64,000 nt of DNA from Flavobacterium sasangense DSM 21067 (GTDB lineage Bacteria; Bacteroidota; Bacteroidia; Flavobacteriales; Flavobacteriaceae): NCBI RefSeq assembly GCF_000686885.1, contig NZ_JMLU01000004.1, forward strand, positions 144,480 to 208,479. The letters run 5' to 3'. The position numbers were made by a program, and so were the translations under genes. The notes beneath the pieces are model-generated. The model had not been told where the DNA came from and searched no databases. It saw only the letters and a list, made by a program, of their open reading frames with translations. Of this stretch, positions 8,927 to 19,577 are shown one piece after another (positions within the stretch are counted from its first letter, which is position 1; each line of letters opens with the position of its first letter).

Positions 8927-9430
8927 TTACTTTTTTTCCAAAATCACTTCAATTGGATTATTACTTCTTGGTCCGAAAGTTCTGGCTTGGCGTTCGTTTT
9001 CACTCGAGCACAAAATATACATATTAAAAGCTTGTAATTGCACTAATTGAGCTTTGAACTTTCCTTTAGTATCTTCAATTTTAATATAAAATTCTTCCGC
9101 AGGAAAAGTATTCGTTACCGAAAGCAAATAAGTATCTCCAGCATAAGGAAAAAACCATTTTTCAGATTCGTTTGGTTTACTGATTAGGTGATTTCGAGTA
9201 AAAACTAAAGCTTGATTGCCGTATTTCCAACTGTATTTATTGTTCTCGTTGATAACTTCTTCTCCTTTTTCGTTGACCAATGTAATTTTCAAATCGGGAA
9301 TATTATCTGATTTTCCTTCTTCATGTGCTTTTACTACTAAATAGGAGGTAAAATCAAAGCCACAATGCGGCACTTGCCCTAATGAGAACAAAGAGAAAAG
9401 AAGAAAGAAAAATGATAATTTGATTTTCAT
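8927..9430 (-). CDS. hypothetical exported protein
   Basis: A 167-residue exported protein. The frame is open from 9469, but ATG 9430 gives a clean signal peptide (MKIKLSFFFLLFSLFSLGQ), so this start is chosen. The mature part begins VPHCGFDFTSYLVV and looks beta-rich, with segments such as LKITLVNEKGEEV and EFYIKIEDTKGKFKAQL that resemble a small immunoglobulin-like or carboxypeptidase-regulatory fold. The family was not recognised. It probably shares a transcript with the tail-anchored gene downstream. Confidence 0.7.
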   Translation of the reverse strand: MKIKLSFFFLLFSLFSLGQVPHCGFDFTSYLVVKAHEEGKSDNIPDLKITLVNEKGEEVINENNKYSWKYGNQALVFTRNHLISKPNESEKWFFPYAGDTYLLSVTNTFPAEEFYIKIEDTKGKFKAQLVQLQAFNMYILCSSENERQARTFGPRSNNPIEVILEKK

Positions 9431-9510
9431 AGCCTTGATTTGTTGGTAAAAATACAAAAATGATACCAAAGAAAAAATCCCAAGACAAAGTCTCAGGATT
9501 TCTTTTAAAT

Positions 9511-9546
9511 ATACTTTTTACTTTTAGCTTTTTACTTTGGACTTAA
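9511..9546. repeat. degenerate CTTTTTACTTT-word repeat
   Basis: The gap downstream of the PPIase gene is made of repeated variants of CTTTTTACTTT/CTTTTAGCTTT. It belongs to the same class of word-like intergenic repeat as 5708-5778. Confidence 0.5.
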
Positions 9547-10479
9547 TTATTTAACATCCATCAATTCAACATCAAAAACCAAAGTAGCGTCTGGTGGAAT
9601 AACTCCTCCAGCACCTCTAGAACCGTATCCTAAATAAGAAGGAATTACAAAACGAGCTTTGTCTCCTACTTTTAATAAAGCAATACCTTCGTCCCAACCT
9701 TCAATAACTTGTCCAACTCCTAAAGTGAAGTCAATTGGTTGTTTTCTTTTGTATGAAGAATCAAAAACTTGTCCGTTTTCTAATGCTCCTTGGTAGTGAA
9801 CCGATACTTTTTTACCTTTTTCAGCTTGTTTACCATTTCCTTTTTGGATGATTTGGTAACGTAAACCACTTTCAGTCTTTTGAAAACCAGCGGCTAATTT
9901 TTCCAAAGCTTCCTCTGCCATTTTTTTTTGCTCAGCAATTCTTTTTTCTCTTGAACCTTCAAATGTTCTGAACGCTTCAATAGCATTCCATTTTTGTGCC
10001 TCTTCTCCTACTCTTACAATTTCTAATGAATCAATTGTATCGCCTTGTGCAATAGCATCAACTACATCTTGACCTTCAACAACATGTCCAAAAACAGTGT
10101 GTTTTCCGTCTAACCAAGCGGTTTCAATATGAGTGATGAAGAATTGAGAACCATTAGTTCCGGGTCCAGCATTAGCCATCGATAAAACTCCAGGTCCATC
10201 GTGACGTAAAGTTGGGTGAAACTCATCATCGAAGTTATAACCAGGACCACCCGTTCCTTGTCCTTGAGGACAACCACCTTGAATCATAAAATCAGGAATT
10301 ACACGGTGAAATTTTAATCCGTCGTAATAAGGTTTTCCCATTGGACGTGCTGAATTTTCTAATTGTCCTTCTGCTAATCCTACGAAATTCCCAACCGTTC
10401 CTGGTGTTAAATCGTGCGTTAATTTTACTAAAATAACACCTCTTGAAGTATTGAATTTAGCGTATATTCCGTTTTCCAT
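9547..10479 (-). CDS. dual-family peptidyl-prolyl isomerase (cyclophilin-FKBP fusion)
   Basis: A 310-residue fusion of two unrelated prolyl isomerase folds. Residues 5-165 are a cyclophilin domain ([48 protein letters not shown]). A charged helical linker at about 170-195 leads to an FKBP domain at 200-309 ([57 protein letters not shown]). No signal peptide is present, so it should work in the cytoplasm in protein folding. Such dual-family immunophilins are known in a few bacteria, including Bacteroidota. The promoter is the pair at 10503-10533. Confidence 0.95.
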   Translation of the reverse strand: MENGIYAKFNTSRGVILVKLTHDLTPGTVGNFVGLAEGQLENSARPMGKPYYDGLKFHRVIPDFMIQGGCPQGQGTGGPGYNFDDEFHPTLRHDGPGVLSMANAGPGTNGSQFFITHIETAWLDGKHTVFGHVVEGQDVVDAIAQGDTIDSLEIVRVGEEAQKWNAIEAFRTFEGSREKRIAEQKKMAEEALEKLAAGFQKTESGLRYQIIQKGNGKQAEKGKKVSVHYQGALENGQVFDSSYKRKQPIDFTLGVGQVIEGWDEGIALLKVGDKARFVIPSYLGYGSRGAGGVIPPDATLVFDVELMDVK

Positions 10480-10502
10480 TTTCTATTTATTAAATTAAAG
10501 TG

Positions 10503-10533
10503 CAAAACTACAAAAATATTACGAACCTATCAA
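10503..10533 (-). promoter_or_regulatory. PPIase fusion promoter
   Basis: On the reverse strand, TTG (10531-10533) and TAGTTTTG (10503-10510) are separated by 20 bases, a good fit to the Bacteroidota -33/-7 pair, 24 bases before the ATG. Confidence 0.65.
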
Positions 10534-10616
10534 TTAAGATATGCTACAGCATTATCACTTCACGAATTTAAACAATCTTTAACATCATATAAAACAAGTA
10601 AAATATCTTTATGTAG

Positions 10617-10624
10617 TAAATTTG
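10617..10624 (+). promoter_or_regulatory. promoter -7 element for the SDR gene
   Basis: TAAATTTG matches TAnnTTTG, 22 bases before the ATG at 10647. No clear -33 TTG is seen. Confidence 0.45.
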
Positions 10625-10646
10625 TAGTCTAAAATCATGAAAAAGA

Positions 10647-11366
10647 ATGGAAAATTTAAAAGGTAAAAAAGCCATCATAACGGGCGGTAGTAGAGGTTTA
10701 GGAAAAGCTACAGCCATAGCATTTGCAAATCAAGGAATTGATGTTGCCATAACAGGAAGAAATGAAGCGAATTTAAAAGAAACTGTTGCCGAATTAAAAG
10801 CATTGGGTGTAAACGCTACGTATGCGGCTTTTGACATCGGAAATTATGACGAAGTAAAAAAAGGAATTCAAGAAATCATGAATACTTTTAATACAGTCGA
10901 TATTTTAGTAAACAATGCTGGAATTGCAGCTTTTGGAAGCTTTTTAGAAATGGATGTGAACCAATGGCAATCGATAATTCAAACGAATGTAATGGGAATG
11001 TACTACGTAACTAAAGAAGTGTTACCTTATTTAATTGCTAACAATCAAGGAGATATTTTCAACGTTTCGTCTACTGCTGGATTAACCGGAAACCCAAATA
11101 CTTCTGCATATTCTGCATCAAAATTCGCTGTAATCGGAATGTCAGAATCGTTAATGAAAGAAGTAAGAAAGAACAACATCAGAGTTTGTACGTTAACACC
11201 AAGCACCATTGCTTCTGATATGTCGATTCAATTAGGAATTGCAAGCAAAGACACCACAGAAACCGTATTACAACCTGAAGATTTTGCTGAACTAATCGTT
11301 TGTGCATTACAACTTCCAAGAAGAGCTTTATTGAAAAATGCTTCTTTGTGGTCTACAAATCCATAA
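10647..11366 (+). CDS. short-chain dehydrogenase/reductase (FabG-like)
   Basis: A 239-residue classical SDR with NAD(P)-binding TGGSRGLGKA (residues 12-21), NNAGIAAFG, and the catalytic Ser-Tyr-Lys set in NVSSTAGLTG and AYSASKFAV. It resembles 3-oxoacyl-ACP reductase, and the Arg residues after the first glycine motif suggest NADPH. The substrate is not certain, because many SDRs of this type act on other ketones or alcohols. It stands alone between the PPIase fusion and a methyltransferase and ends at a strong terminator. The upstream ATG at 10637 is out of frame. Confidence 0.85.
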   Translation: MENLKGKKAIITGGSRGLGKATAIAFANQGIDVAITGRNEANLKETVAELKALGVNATYAAFDIGNYDEVKKGIQEIMNTFNTVDILVNNAGIAAFGSFLEMDVNQWQSIIQTNVMGMYYVTKEVLPYLIANNQGDIFNVSSTAGLTGNPNTSAYSASKFAVIGMSESLMKEVRKNNIRVCTLTPSTIASDMSIQLGIASKDTTETVLQPEDFAELIVCALQLPRRALLKNASLWSTNP

Positions 11367-11385
11367 AATCAATAAAATCTAATCT

Positions 11386-11422
11386 AAAAGCGATGTTACT
11401 TCTGTAAAACATCGCTTTTTTT
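11386..11422 (+). terminator. Rho-independent terminator
   Basis: AAAAGCGATGTT (11386-11397) pairs with AACATCGCTTTT (11408-11419), followed by a T-run, 20 bases after the SDR stop. Confidence 0.9.
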
Positions 11423-11473
11423 GTTTTTAAACCACTATTCTTCTTATCTTTAATGCTTCAAAATCGATTATAA

Positions 11474-11537
11474 GAATCGATACTATGATTTTTTACCCAA
11501 ATTAATACGAAGTCCATTTGAAGCTTCGATAAACAAA
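11474..11537 (+). pseudogene. decayed fragment of the trmD 5' end
   Basis: Bases 11491-11537 match 12386-12432 (trmD codons about 8-23) at 39 of 47 positions, including the blocks CGAAGTCC and AATTAAT; the first four differences are G in trmD to A here. The match continues upstream (11474-11488 against 12368-12382, 12 of 15) after a one-base length difference that destroys the frame. A TATCTTT like the trmD promoter lies at about 11450. It is a remnant, not a gene, and ends 12 bases before the methyltransferase ATG. Confidence 0.8.
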
Positions 11538-11548
11538 TAACGATTCGT

Positions 11549-12346
11549 ATGCAAGCTAATGATTACTTAAATATCAATAAACAAACTTGGAACAACAAAG
11601 TAGAAGTTCACGTGAACTCGGATTTTTATGACATGGAAGGTTTTCTGAAAGGAAAATCTACATTAAATTCGATTGAATTGGATTTACTTGGCGATGTTTC
11701 TGGAAAAAGAGTTTTGCATTTACAATGTCATTTTGGTCAAGACACCATGACTTTAGCAAGAATGGGAGCTAAAGCAACTGGAATCGATTTATCCGACAAG
11801 GCAATTGAAAAAGCGAAAGAAATCAACAATAAATTGAATTTAGACGCGACTTTCATTTGTTGTGATATTTATGATTTACCGAATCATTTGGACGAAAAAT
11901 TCGATATTGTTTTCACCAGTTATGGCACAATTGGTTGGTTTCCCGATTTAGACAAATGGGCAAAAATAATTTCGCATTTCTTAAAACCGGATGGAAAATT
12001 TGTCTTTGCTGAATTTCACCCAGTAGTTTGGATGTTTGACAATGATTTTAAAGATGTTTTCTATAATTATTTCAATGTCGAACCTATTTTAGAAGAAGAA
12101 TCTGGAACTTACGCTGATAAAGAAGCACCTCTAAATGCAAAAACCATCACTTGGAATCATCCAATTTCAGAAGTCTTAAACGCTTTGATTCAAAATGGAT
12201 TGGTAATTAATTGTTTTAACGAATTCGATTATTCTCCTTACAATTGTTTCAATCAAACCGAAGAATTTGAACCAAATAAATTCCGAATCAAGCACTTGGA
12301 AAACAAAATTCCAATGGTGTATTCGCTTTCGGCAACTAAAAAATAA
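11549..12346 (+). CDS. class I SAM-dependent methyltransferase
   Basis: A 265-residue Rossmann-fold methyltransferase. Motif I is [20 protein letters not shown], followed by the acidic SAM ribose ligand in [10 protein letters not shown], and then [21 protein letters not shown] and [17 protein letters not shown]. It belongs to the UbiE/Methyltransf_11-like group; the substrate is not predictable. The gene is flanked by a decayed copy of trmD's first codons and by intact trmD 17 bases downstream, suggesting it was inserted by an event that duplicated the trmD 5' end. No clear promoter of its own is seen. Confidence 0.88.
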   Translation: MQANDYLNINKQTWNNKVEVHVNSDFYDMEGFLKGKSTLNSIELDLLGDVSGKRVLHLQCHFGQDTMTLARMGAKATGIDLSDKAIEKAKEINNKLNLDATFICCDIYDLPNHLDEKFDIVFTSYGTIGWFPDLDKWAKIISHFLKPDGKFVFAEFHPVVWMFDNDFKDVFYNYFNVEPILEEESGTYADKEAPLNAKTITWNHPISEVLNALIQNGLVINCFNEFDYSPYNCFNQTEEFEPNKFRIKHLENKIPMVYSLSATKK

Positions 12347-12351
12347 ACTCC

Positions 12352-12360
12352 TATCTTTGC
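12352..12360 (+). promoter_or_regulatory. trmD promoter -7 element, nearly leaderless
   Basis: TATCTTTGC ends only 3 bases before the trmD ATG at 12364. With normal Bacteroidota spacing, transcription would start at or within the start codon. Confidence 0.55.
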
Positions 12361-12363
12361 AGC

Positions 12364-13041
12364 ATGCGAATTGATATTATTACCGTTTTACCCGAATTAA
12401 TGCGAAGTCCGTTTGAGGCTTCCATCATGAAACGCGCCATTCAGAAAGGATTGGTCGAAGTCCATTTTCATAACTTAAGAGATTACACTACAAATAAACA
12501 AAGAAGTGTAGACGATTATCAATTTGGTGGTGGCGCTGGCATGGTAATGATGGTGCAACCAATCGACGATTGTATTTCGAAACTAAAAAGCGAAAGAACC
12601 TACGACGAAATCATCTACATGACGCCAGATGGAGAAACGCTGAATCAAAAAATGGCCAATTCCATTTCGATGTATGAAAACATCATGATTTTGTGCGGAC
12701 ATTATAAAGGAGTTGATCAACGTGTTCGCGATATGCACATTACACGAGAAATTTCGATTGGTGATTATGTATTGAGCGGTGGCGAAATTGGTGCTATTGT
12801 ATTTTGTGATGCGATTATACGATTGATTCCAGGTGTTTTGAGTGATGAAACTTCTGCTTTGACGGATAGTTTTCAAGACAATTTGTTATCACCTCCTATT
12901 TACACAAGACCTGCCGAATACAAAGGATTGAAAGTTCCCGAAGTATTATTGAGTGGGAATTTCGGAAAAATTGAAAAATGGCGTGAAGAAATGGCGTACG
13001 AACACACCAAAAACAGAAGACCCGATTTGTTAGAAGATTAG
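12364..13041 (+). CDS. trmD: tRNA (guanine37-N1)-methyltransferase
   Basis: A 225-residue SPOUT-family methyltransferase that makes m1G37 in tRNAs and prevents frameshifting. The conserved starts [12 protein letters not shown] and [15 protein letters not shown], the knot motifs [12 protein letters not shown] and [12 protein letters not shown], and the catalytic region [18 protein letters not shown] are all present, with the C-terminal [18 protein letters not shown]. Length is typical. A TATCTTTGC element lies 3 bases upstream. In many genomes trmD is next to rplS, and here a BLUF gene separates them. Confidence 0.97.
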   Translation: MRIDIITVLPELMRSPFEASIMKRAIQKGLVEVHFHNLRDYTTNKQRSVDDYQFGGGAGMVMMVQPIDDCISKLKSERTYDEIIYMTPDGETLNQKMANSISMYENIMILCGHYKGVDQRVRDMHITREISIGDYVLSGGEIGAIVFCDAIIRLIPGVLSDETSALTDSFQDNLLSPPIYTRPAEYKGLKVPEVLLSGNFGKIEKWREEMAYEHTKNRRPDLLED

Positions 13042-13092
13042 TTTTTTTGTTTTGATTTTTTTCTTAAATTTAGTGTACTAATTTCTGAAAAA

Positions 13093-13515
13093 ATGAATCG
13101 TATCATTTATTTAAGTTCCGGAGTTAAAATATTCTCCGATGAGGAGATTAATGATTTGTTGAAAATTTCAAGAGAAAACAATCAAAAGAACGGAATAACA
13201 GGCTTACTACTTTATTCTGATGGTAATTTTATGCAAATTCTAGAAGGAGAAAGAGAAGCAGTTGAAAACACTTACAACAAAATTCAGAATGATACCCGAC
13301 ATCGAAACATTATTCTAATTACAAACGAATCTGTAAAACAACGTAACTTTTCAGAATGGAAAATGGGTTATAGTATAGTGGATCCTGAATTTTTAAGTAA
13401 GCATCCCGAAATAAATCCATTTGAATTAAAAAAGCCTTCCAAAATAGATACTATAATAACAACTTTTATAGATACTTTTTTAAATTCCTTCCGAAACAAG
13501 GTACTTTACAATTAA
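13093..13515 (+). CDS. BLUF-domain blue-light sensor
   Basis: A 140-residue stand-alone BLUF (FAD-binding blue-light) protein. Photochemical residues are visible at expected places: Tyr6 in IIYLSSG, Asn30, Gln48 in GNFMQILEG, Trp89 and Met91 in FSEWKMGY. Other family segments are NGITGLLLYSDG and NDTRHRNIILI. The domain takes up residues 1-95. The remaining 45 residues form a short helical tail, as in small PixD/BlrB-type proteins, with no output domain, so signalling would be through a partner protein. It is inserted between trmD and rplS. An alternative role without light sensing cannot be excluded, but the key residues are intact. Confidence 0.93.
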   Translation: MNRIIYLSSGVKIFSDEEINDLLKISRENNQKNGITGLLLYSDGNFMQILEGEREAVENTYNKIQNDTRHRNIILITNESVKQRNFSEWKMGYSIVDPEFLSKHPEINPFELKKPSKIDTIITTFIDTFLNSFRNKVLYN

Positions 13516-13531
13516 AAAGAGTTGAAAAGTT

Positions 13532-13561
13532 TTGGATTTTAAATAAAAAAACTTAATTTTG
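13532..13561 (+). promoter_or_regulatory. rplS promoter
   Basis: TTG (13532-13534) and TAATTTTG (13554-13561), separated by 19 bases, form a near-ideal Bacteroidota -33/-7 pair. Transcription would begin near 13567, leaving a leader of about 65 bases. Confidence 0.75.
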
Positions 13562-13632
13562 CACCCACTTTGAACCAACCTCTGGCGATAGACGTGTATG
13601 TTGCTTTGAATCAAACATTTATAATTAAAACT
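13562..13632 (+). promoter_or_regulatory. rplS 5' leader, possible ribosomal-protein leader RNA
   Basis: The leader between promoter and ATG contains the pair CAAC (13577-13580) / GTTG and flanking repeats TTTGAACCAA and TTTGAATCAA. This could fold into a short hairpin of the type used for L19 autoregulation. Leader RNAs for L19 are, as I recall, reported in Flavobacteria, but I cannot test the match. Confidence 0.3.
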
Positions 13633-13989
13633 ATGTCAAATTTAGTTGATTTCGTAAATAACGAATTAGTTGCAAAAAATGATTTCCCTGAGTTTGGTGC
13701 TGGTGATACAATCACTGTGTACTACGAAATTAAAGAGGGTGAAAAAACTAGAACTCAGTTCTTCAAAGGAGTTGTAATCCAAAGAAGAGGTGCTGGAGCT
13801 ACTGAAACTTTTACAATTCGTAAAATGTCTGGTGCTGTTGGTGTTGAGCGTATCTTCCCAGTTAACATGCCAGCTTTACAAAAAATTGAAGTTAACCAAA
13901 GAGGTAAAGTACGTAGAGCTCGTATCTTCTACTTTAGAGATCTTACTGGTAAAAAAGCAAAAATCAAAGAAAGAAGATACAAAAACTAA
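13633..13989 (+). CDS. rplS: 50S ribosomal protein L19
   Basis: A 118-residue large-subunit protein at the 30S-50S interface. The sequence is clear: LVDFVNNELVAK, FGAGDTITVYYEIKEGEKTR, QFFKGVVIQRRGAGATETFT, RKMSGAVGVERIFP and the basic tail RRARIFYFRDLTGKKAKIKE. The frame is open from 13570, but that extension covers the 5' leader, and ATG 13633 gives the family N-terminus MSNLVDFV and the usual length. The promoter lies 70-100 bases upstream and a terminator follows 22 bases after the stop. Confidence 0.98.
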   Translation: MSNLVDFVNNELVAKNDFPEFGAGDTITVYYEIKEGEKTRTQFFKGVVIQRRGAGATETFTIRKMSGAVGVERIFPVNMPALQKIEVNQRGKVRRARIFYFRDLTGKKAKIKERRYKN

Positions 13990-14010
13990 TTTGTACTTTC
14001 TCAAGCATAA

Positions 14011-16368
<2,358 letters not shown>

Positions 16369-16388
16369 GATTTTTAAACTCAATAAAA

Positions 16389-16418
16389 AAAGCGACTTAA
16401 AATTAAGTCGCTTTTTTT
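16389..16418. terminator. bidirectional terminator
   Basis: AGCGACTTAA (16391-16400) faces TTAAGTCGCT (16403-16412) with A-rich and T-rich flanks on both sides, between convergent genes. Confidence 0.85.
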
Positions 16419-17079
16419 ATTTCTTATCTATTGGCTTGACGTATTCAATAACAAATTTAGCTGCTACTCCAGTATTCAAATTCCAATCATTTGTAGTTAT
16501 TAAATTATCATTTTCATCATAAATGGCAAAAGTAGCTGTGTTAGGACCTGCTAATCCTTGATTTAGCGCCACAATATCAATATTATTATCTCCTTCTCTC
16601 AATTCAATCAAACTCGTTTTAAAATCAGAATCTAAATAAATTACATTAAAGACTGTAACTTCATTTAAAAGAATTCTAACCTTATCTCCATCTGGATCCA
16701 TGTAGTCTCTAGTCTTGATTTTTATGACATGTGTATTGACTTTAAACTTTCCAAAGAAAACATTTTCCCAGCTTCCTTGTTGCGATTCTTTATTTAATTT
16801 ATCCTTTACTTCATCTCCAGGATTCTTAAATTCACTTTTTTGAACCATGACACTTTCTTCCCCTTTTTTCTGATTCAATATTGAATAGCGCTTTAAGTAG
16901 CTATCATCTTTATCAAAAATACTTTTGTAAGGTAACGTTGTAGTATTTGATTCCGTATCCACTTTTGCAGGTTCATCCCAATTTAACTTCAGCTTTGAAG
17001 TTTTAAAAGGAGAATCTTTTTGAGCCAAAACCGACACAAATTGAAATAGAAAAAGTAAAACAAATAATTTGGTTTTCAT
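16417..17079 (-). CDS. hypothetical exported protein
   Basis: A 220-residue exported protein with a signal peptide (KTKLFVLLFLFQFVSVLAQ, cut after Gln or Ala). The mature part carries a Lys/Asp-rich N-terminal region, a Ser-rich segment (TESNTTTLPYKS) and a beta-rich C-terminal half with DYMDPDGDKVRILLNEVTV, IELREGDNNIDIVALNQG and TATFAIYDENDNLI. This reads like an immunoglobulin-like or carbohydrate-binding-type sandwich. The family was not recognised. It is monocistronic, divergent from the TonB receptor, and convergent with icd. Confidence 0.75.
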   Translation of the reverse strand: MKTKLFVLLFLFQFVSVLAQKDSPFKTSKLKLNWDEPAKVDTESNTTTLPYKSIFDKDDSYLKRYSILNQKKGEESVMVQKSEFKNPGDEVKDKLNKESQQGSWENVFFGKFKVNTHVIKIKTRDYMDPDGDKVRILLNEVTVFNVIYLDSDFKTSLIELREGDNNIDIVALNQGLAGPNTATFAIYDENDNLITTNDWNLNTGVAAKFVIEYVKPIDKK

Positions 17080-17200
17080 TTGAACTGCATTGAAAGTGGT
17101 AAAATTAAAACAATTATTGATTTTAGATTACAAATTAACATTTGTTTTAAATTATTGCATATTTTTTTTGTGAAATTTGTAGTACAAAATTTATACCAAA

Positions 17201-19573
17201 ATGGGGCTACAACTAAAACTTTATTGGATTTTATTCTTTTTTTCACTTTTGGGATTTGGACAAGAAAAAGTAACCCTAAGTGGTGTTATTTCTGATGCCA
17301 ATAATAATGAAACTTTAATTGGTGTCTCCGTTTATGTTTCCGAATTAAATATTGGAGCATATACAAATGAATACGGCTTCTATTCCATTACTTTACCAAA
17401 AGGAAATTATACAATTCAAGTTAGCTATATTGGATTTGAAACCTTTTCTGAAAAATTAGAAATCAATCAAAATGTAAAGAAAAACTTTAGTCTAAAAGAA
17501 AGTAAGCAAGAACTTAAAGAAGTTGTCATTACAGAAAACGCTTATAAAACCAATATCAAAAAACCGGAAATGAGCGTTAATAAATTAGCGATTACCACCA
17601 TAAAACAAATGCCAGTTTTATTAGGTGAAGTTGATATTATTAAATCGCTTTTGTTTTTACCAGGTGTTACAAATGCTGGAGAAGGCCAATCGGGTTTTAA
17701 TGTTCGTGGTGGTGGAGCCGATCAAAATTTAGTACTTTTAGATGAAGCGACACTTTACAATACATCACACGTATTTGGTTTATTTTCGGTTTTTAATGCA
17801 GATGCTATTAAAGATTTAAAACTATATAAAGGAGGAATTCCAGCCCGTTTTGGAGGAAGAGCCTCTTCGGTTTTAGATGTGTATCAAAAAGACGGAAATA
17901 GCAATAAATTCAGCATGAATGGTGGAATTGGATTGATTTCCAGTCGCTTATTAGCAGAAGGTCCAATTGTAAAAGACAAAGGTTCTTTTCTTATTGCAGG
18001 AAGAGGTTCGTATGCCCATTTATTCTTGAAATTAACCGATAATAAAAACTCCGCTTACTTTTATGATTTGAACACCAAATTGAATTATAAAGTTAACGAA
18101 AATAACAACTTATATTTATCGGGTTATTTCGGACGCGATATTTTTAATTTAAATGAATCCTTCCGAAATATTTACGGAAATTCGACACTTAATGTGCGTT
18201 GGAATCACTTATTTTCTGATAAATTATTTTCTAACTTATCACTTATTTACAGCAATTATTTTTACGGATTGGATTTAGATTTCATAGGGTTTAATTGGGA
18301 ATCTACTATTCAAAACTACAATTTGAAATACGATTTTAAATATTACGCTACTGAAAAAACAAAGTTCAATTTTGGAGCTAATGTTACCAAATTTGATATC
18401 AATCCCGGTACCATAAAACCATTGAATGAGGAATCTTCAATTAACTACCGTCAATTGGATAAAAAATATGCTTTTGAAAATGCTTTATATGTCGATTTCG
18501 AACATAATTTAACTGATAAACTTGCTATTATGGCAGGAGTTCGCTTTAGTTCTTTTTACCGAGTAGGAGCTTCTACAGTAAACTATTACGATAACGATCA
18601 ACCCGTTTTGTATGATGAAGAGTTGAAAATTTACGAAAAAGCAACTCCAACTTCTACAAGGTATTTTGGTTCGAATGAAAAAATAGCAGATTATTCCAAC
18701 TTTGAACCTCGTTTTACGGTATCCTATGAAATTGATAAAGATCAATCCATAAAAGCAGGTTATAACCGAATGGTTCAATACATGCAATTGGTTTCAAATA
18801 CCGCATCACCTACTCCATTAGATGTTTGGACCCCAAGCGATAATTACATTAAACCTCAACTGGCTGACCAAGTTGCTATTGGTTACTTTAAAAATTTTAA
18901 GGATGGTGATTACACTTTAGAATTAGAAACTTACTACAAAAAAGTACAAAACCGAATCGATTATATTGATGGTGCCGATTTAATTGCCAACGAAGCAATA
19001 GAACAAGTTCTATTAAACGGAAGAATGCGCTCCTATGGTCTAGAAATGATGATTAAAAAAAATGAAGGTAGATTAAACGGATGGATTTCATATACTTTAT
19101 CTCGCTCAGAACAACAAACTCCAGGAAGAACACCAACTGAAATTGGAATCAACAATGGTGATTGGTATCGTTCTGCGTATGACAAAACCCATAATTTAGC
19201 AGTTACTGGAAGCTATAAATTAAATAAAAAATGGAGTTTTGGAGCTAATTTCACACTTCAATCAGGTCAACCTGTAACTTATCCTTCAGGAAAATATGTT
19301 TTTCAAGGTGTAACCGTTCCAAGTTATAACTCTAGAAACGAAGACCGATTACCAGCTTATCACCGTATGGATGTTTCGGCAACGCTGACTCCTAAAAAAT
19401 ATGAAAACCGTAAATTTAAAGGAGAATGGGTTTTTGGAATTTACAACATCTATAGCCGCTTTAATGCTGCTTCCATATCGTTTAGACAAAATTCAGAAAC
19501 TGGTGTAAATGAAGCCGTAAAACTTTCTATTTTCGGAATTGTTCCTTCTGTTTCCTATAATTTTAAATTTTAA
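17201..19573 (+). CDS. TonB-dependent outer-membrane receptor with N-terminal carboxypeptidase-regulatory-like domain
   Basis: A 790-residue outer-membrane transporter. It has a signal peptide (LQLKLYWILFFFSLLGFGQ), a CarboxypepD_reg-like beta domain at about 22-110 (LSGVISDANNNETLIGVSV), then a plug domain (QSGFNVRGGGADQNLVLLDE, GGIPARFGGRASSVLDVY) and a C-terminal beta-barrel ending in aromatic VSYNFKF. This is a SusC-type-like but shorter architecture. Its partner is the DUF4249 lipoprotein whose ATG is 4 bases after the stop. DUF4249 takes the place usually held by SusD. The substrate is unknown. Confidence 0.93.
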   Translation: MGLQLKLYWILFFFSLLGFGQEKVTLSGVISDANNNETLIGVSVYVSELNIGAYTNEYGFYSITLPKGNYTIQVSYIGFETFSEKLEINQNVKKNFSLKESKQELKEVVITENAYKTNIKKPEMSVNKLAITTIKQMPVLLGEVDIIKSLLFLPGVTNAGEGQSGFNVRGGGADQNLVLLDEATLYNTSHVFGLFSVFNADAIKDLKLYKGGIPARFGGRASSVLDVYQKDGNSNKFSMNGGIGLISSRLLAEGPIVKDKGSFLIAGRGSYAHLFLKLTDNKNSAYFYDLNTKLNYKVNENNNLYLSGYFGRDIFNLNESFRNIYGNSTLNVRWNHLFSDKLFSNLSLIYSNYFYGLDLDFIGFNWESTIQNYNLKYDFKYYATEKTKFNFGANVTKFDINPGTIKPLNEESSINYRQLDKKYAFENALYVDFEHNLTDKLAIMAGVRFSSFYRVGASTVNYYDNDQPVLYDEELKIYEKATPTSTRYFGSNEKIADYSNFEPRFTVSYEIDKDQSIKAGYNRMVQYMQLVSNTASPTPLDVWTPSDNYIKPQLADQVAIGYFKNFKDGDYTLELETYYKKVQNRIDYIDGADLIANEAIEQVLLNGRMRSYGLEMMIKKNEGRLNGWISYTLSRSEQQTPGRTPTEIGINNGDWYRSAYDKTHNLAVTGSYKLNKKWSFGANFTLQSGQPVTYPSGKYVFQGVTVPSYNSRNEDRLPAYHRMDVSATLTPKKYENRKFKGEWVFGIYNIYSRFNAASISFRQNSETGVNEAVKLSIFGIVPSVSYNFKF

Positions 19574-19577
19574 TTTT

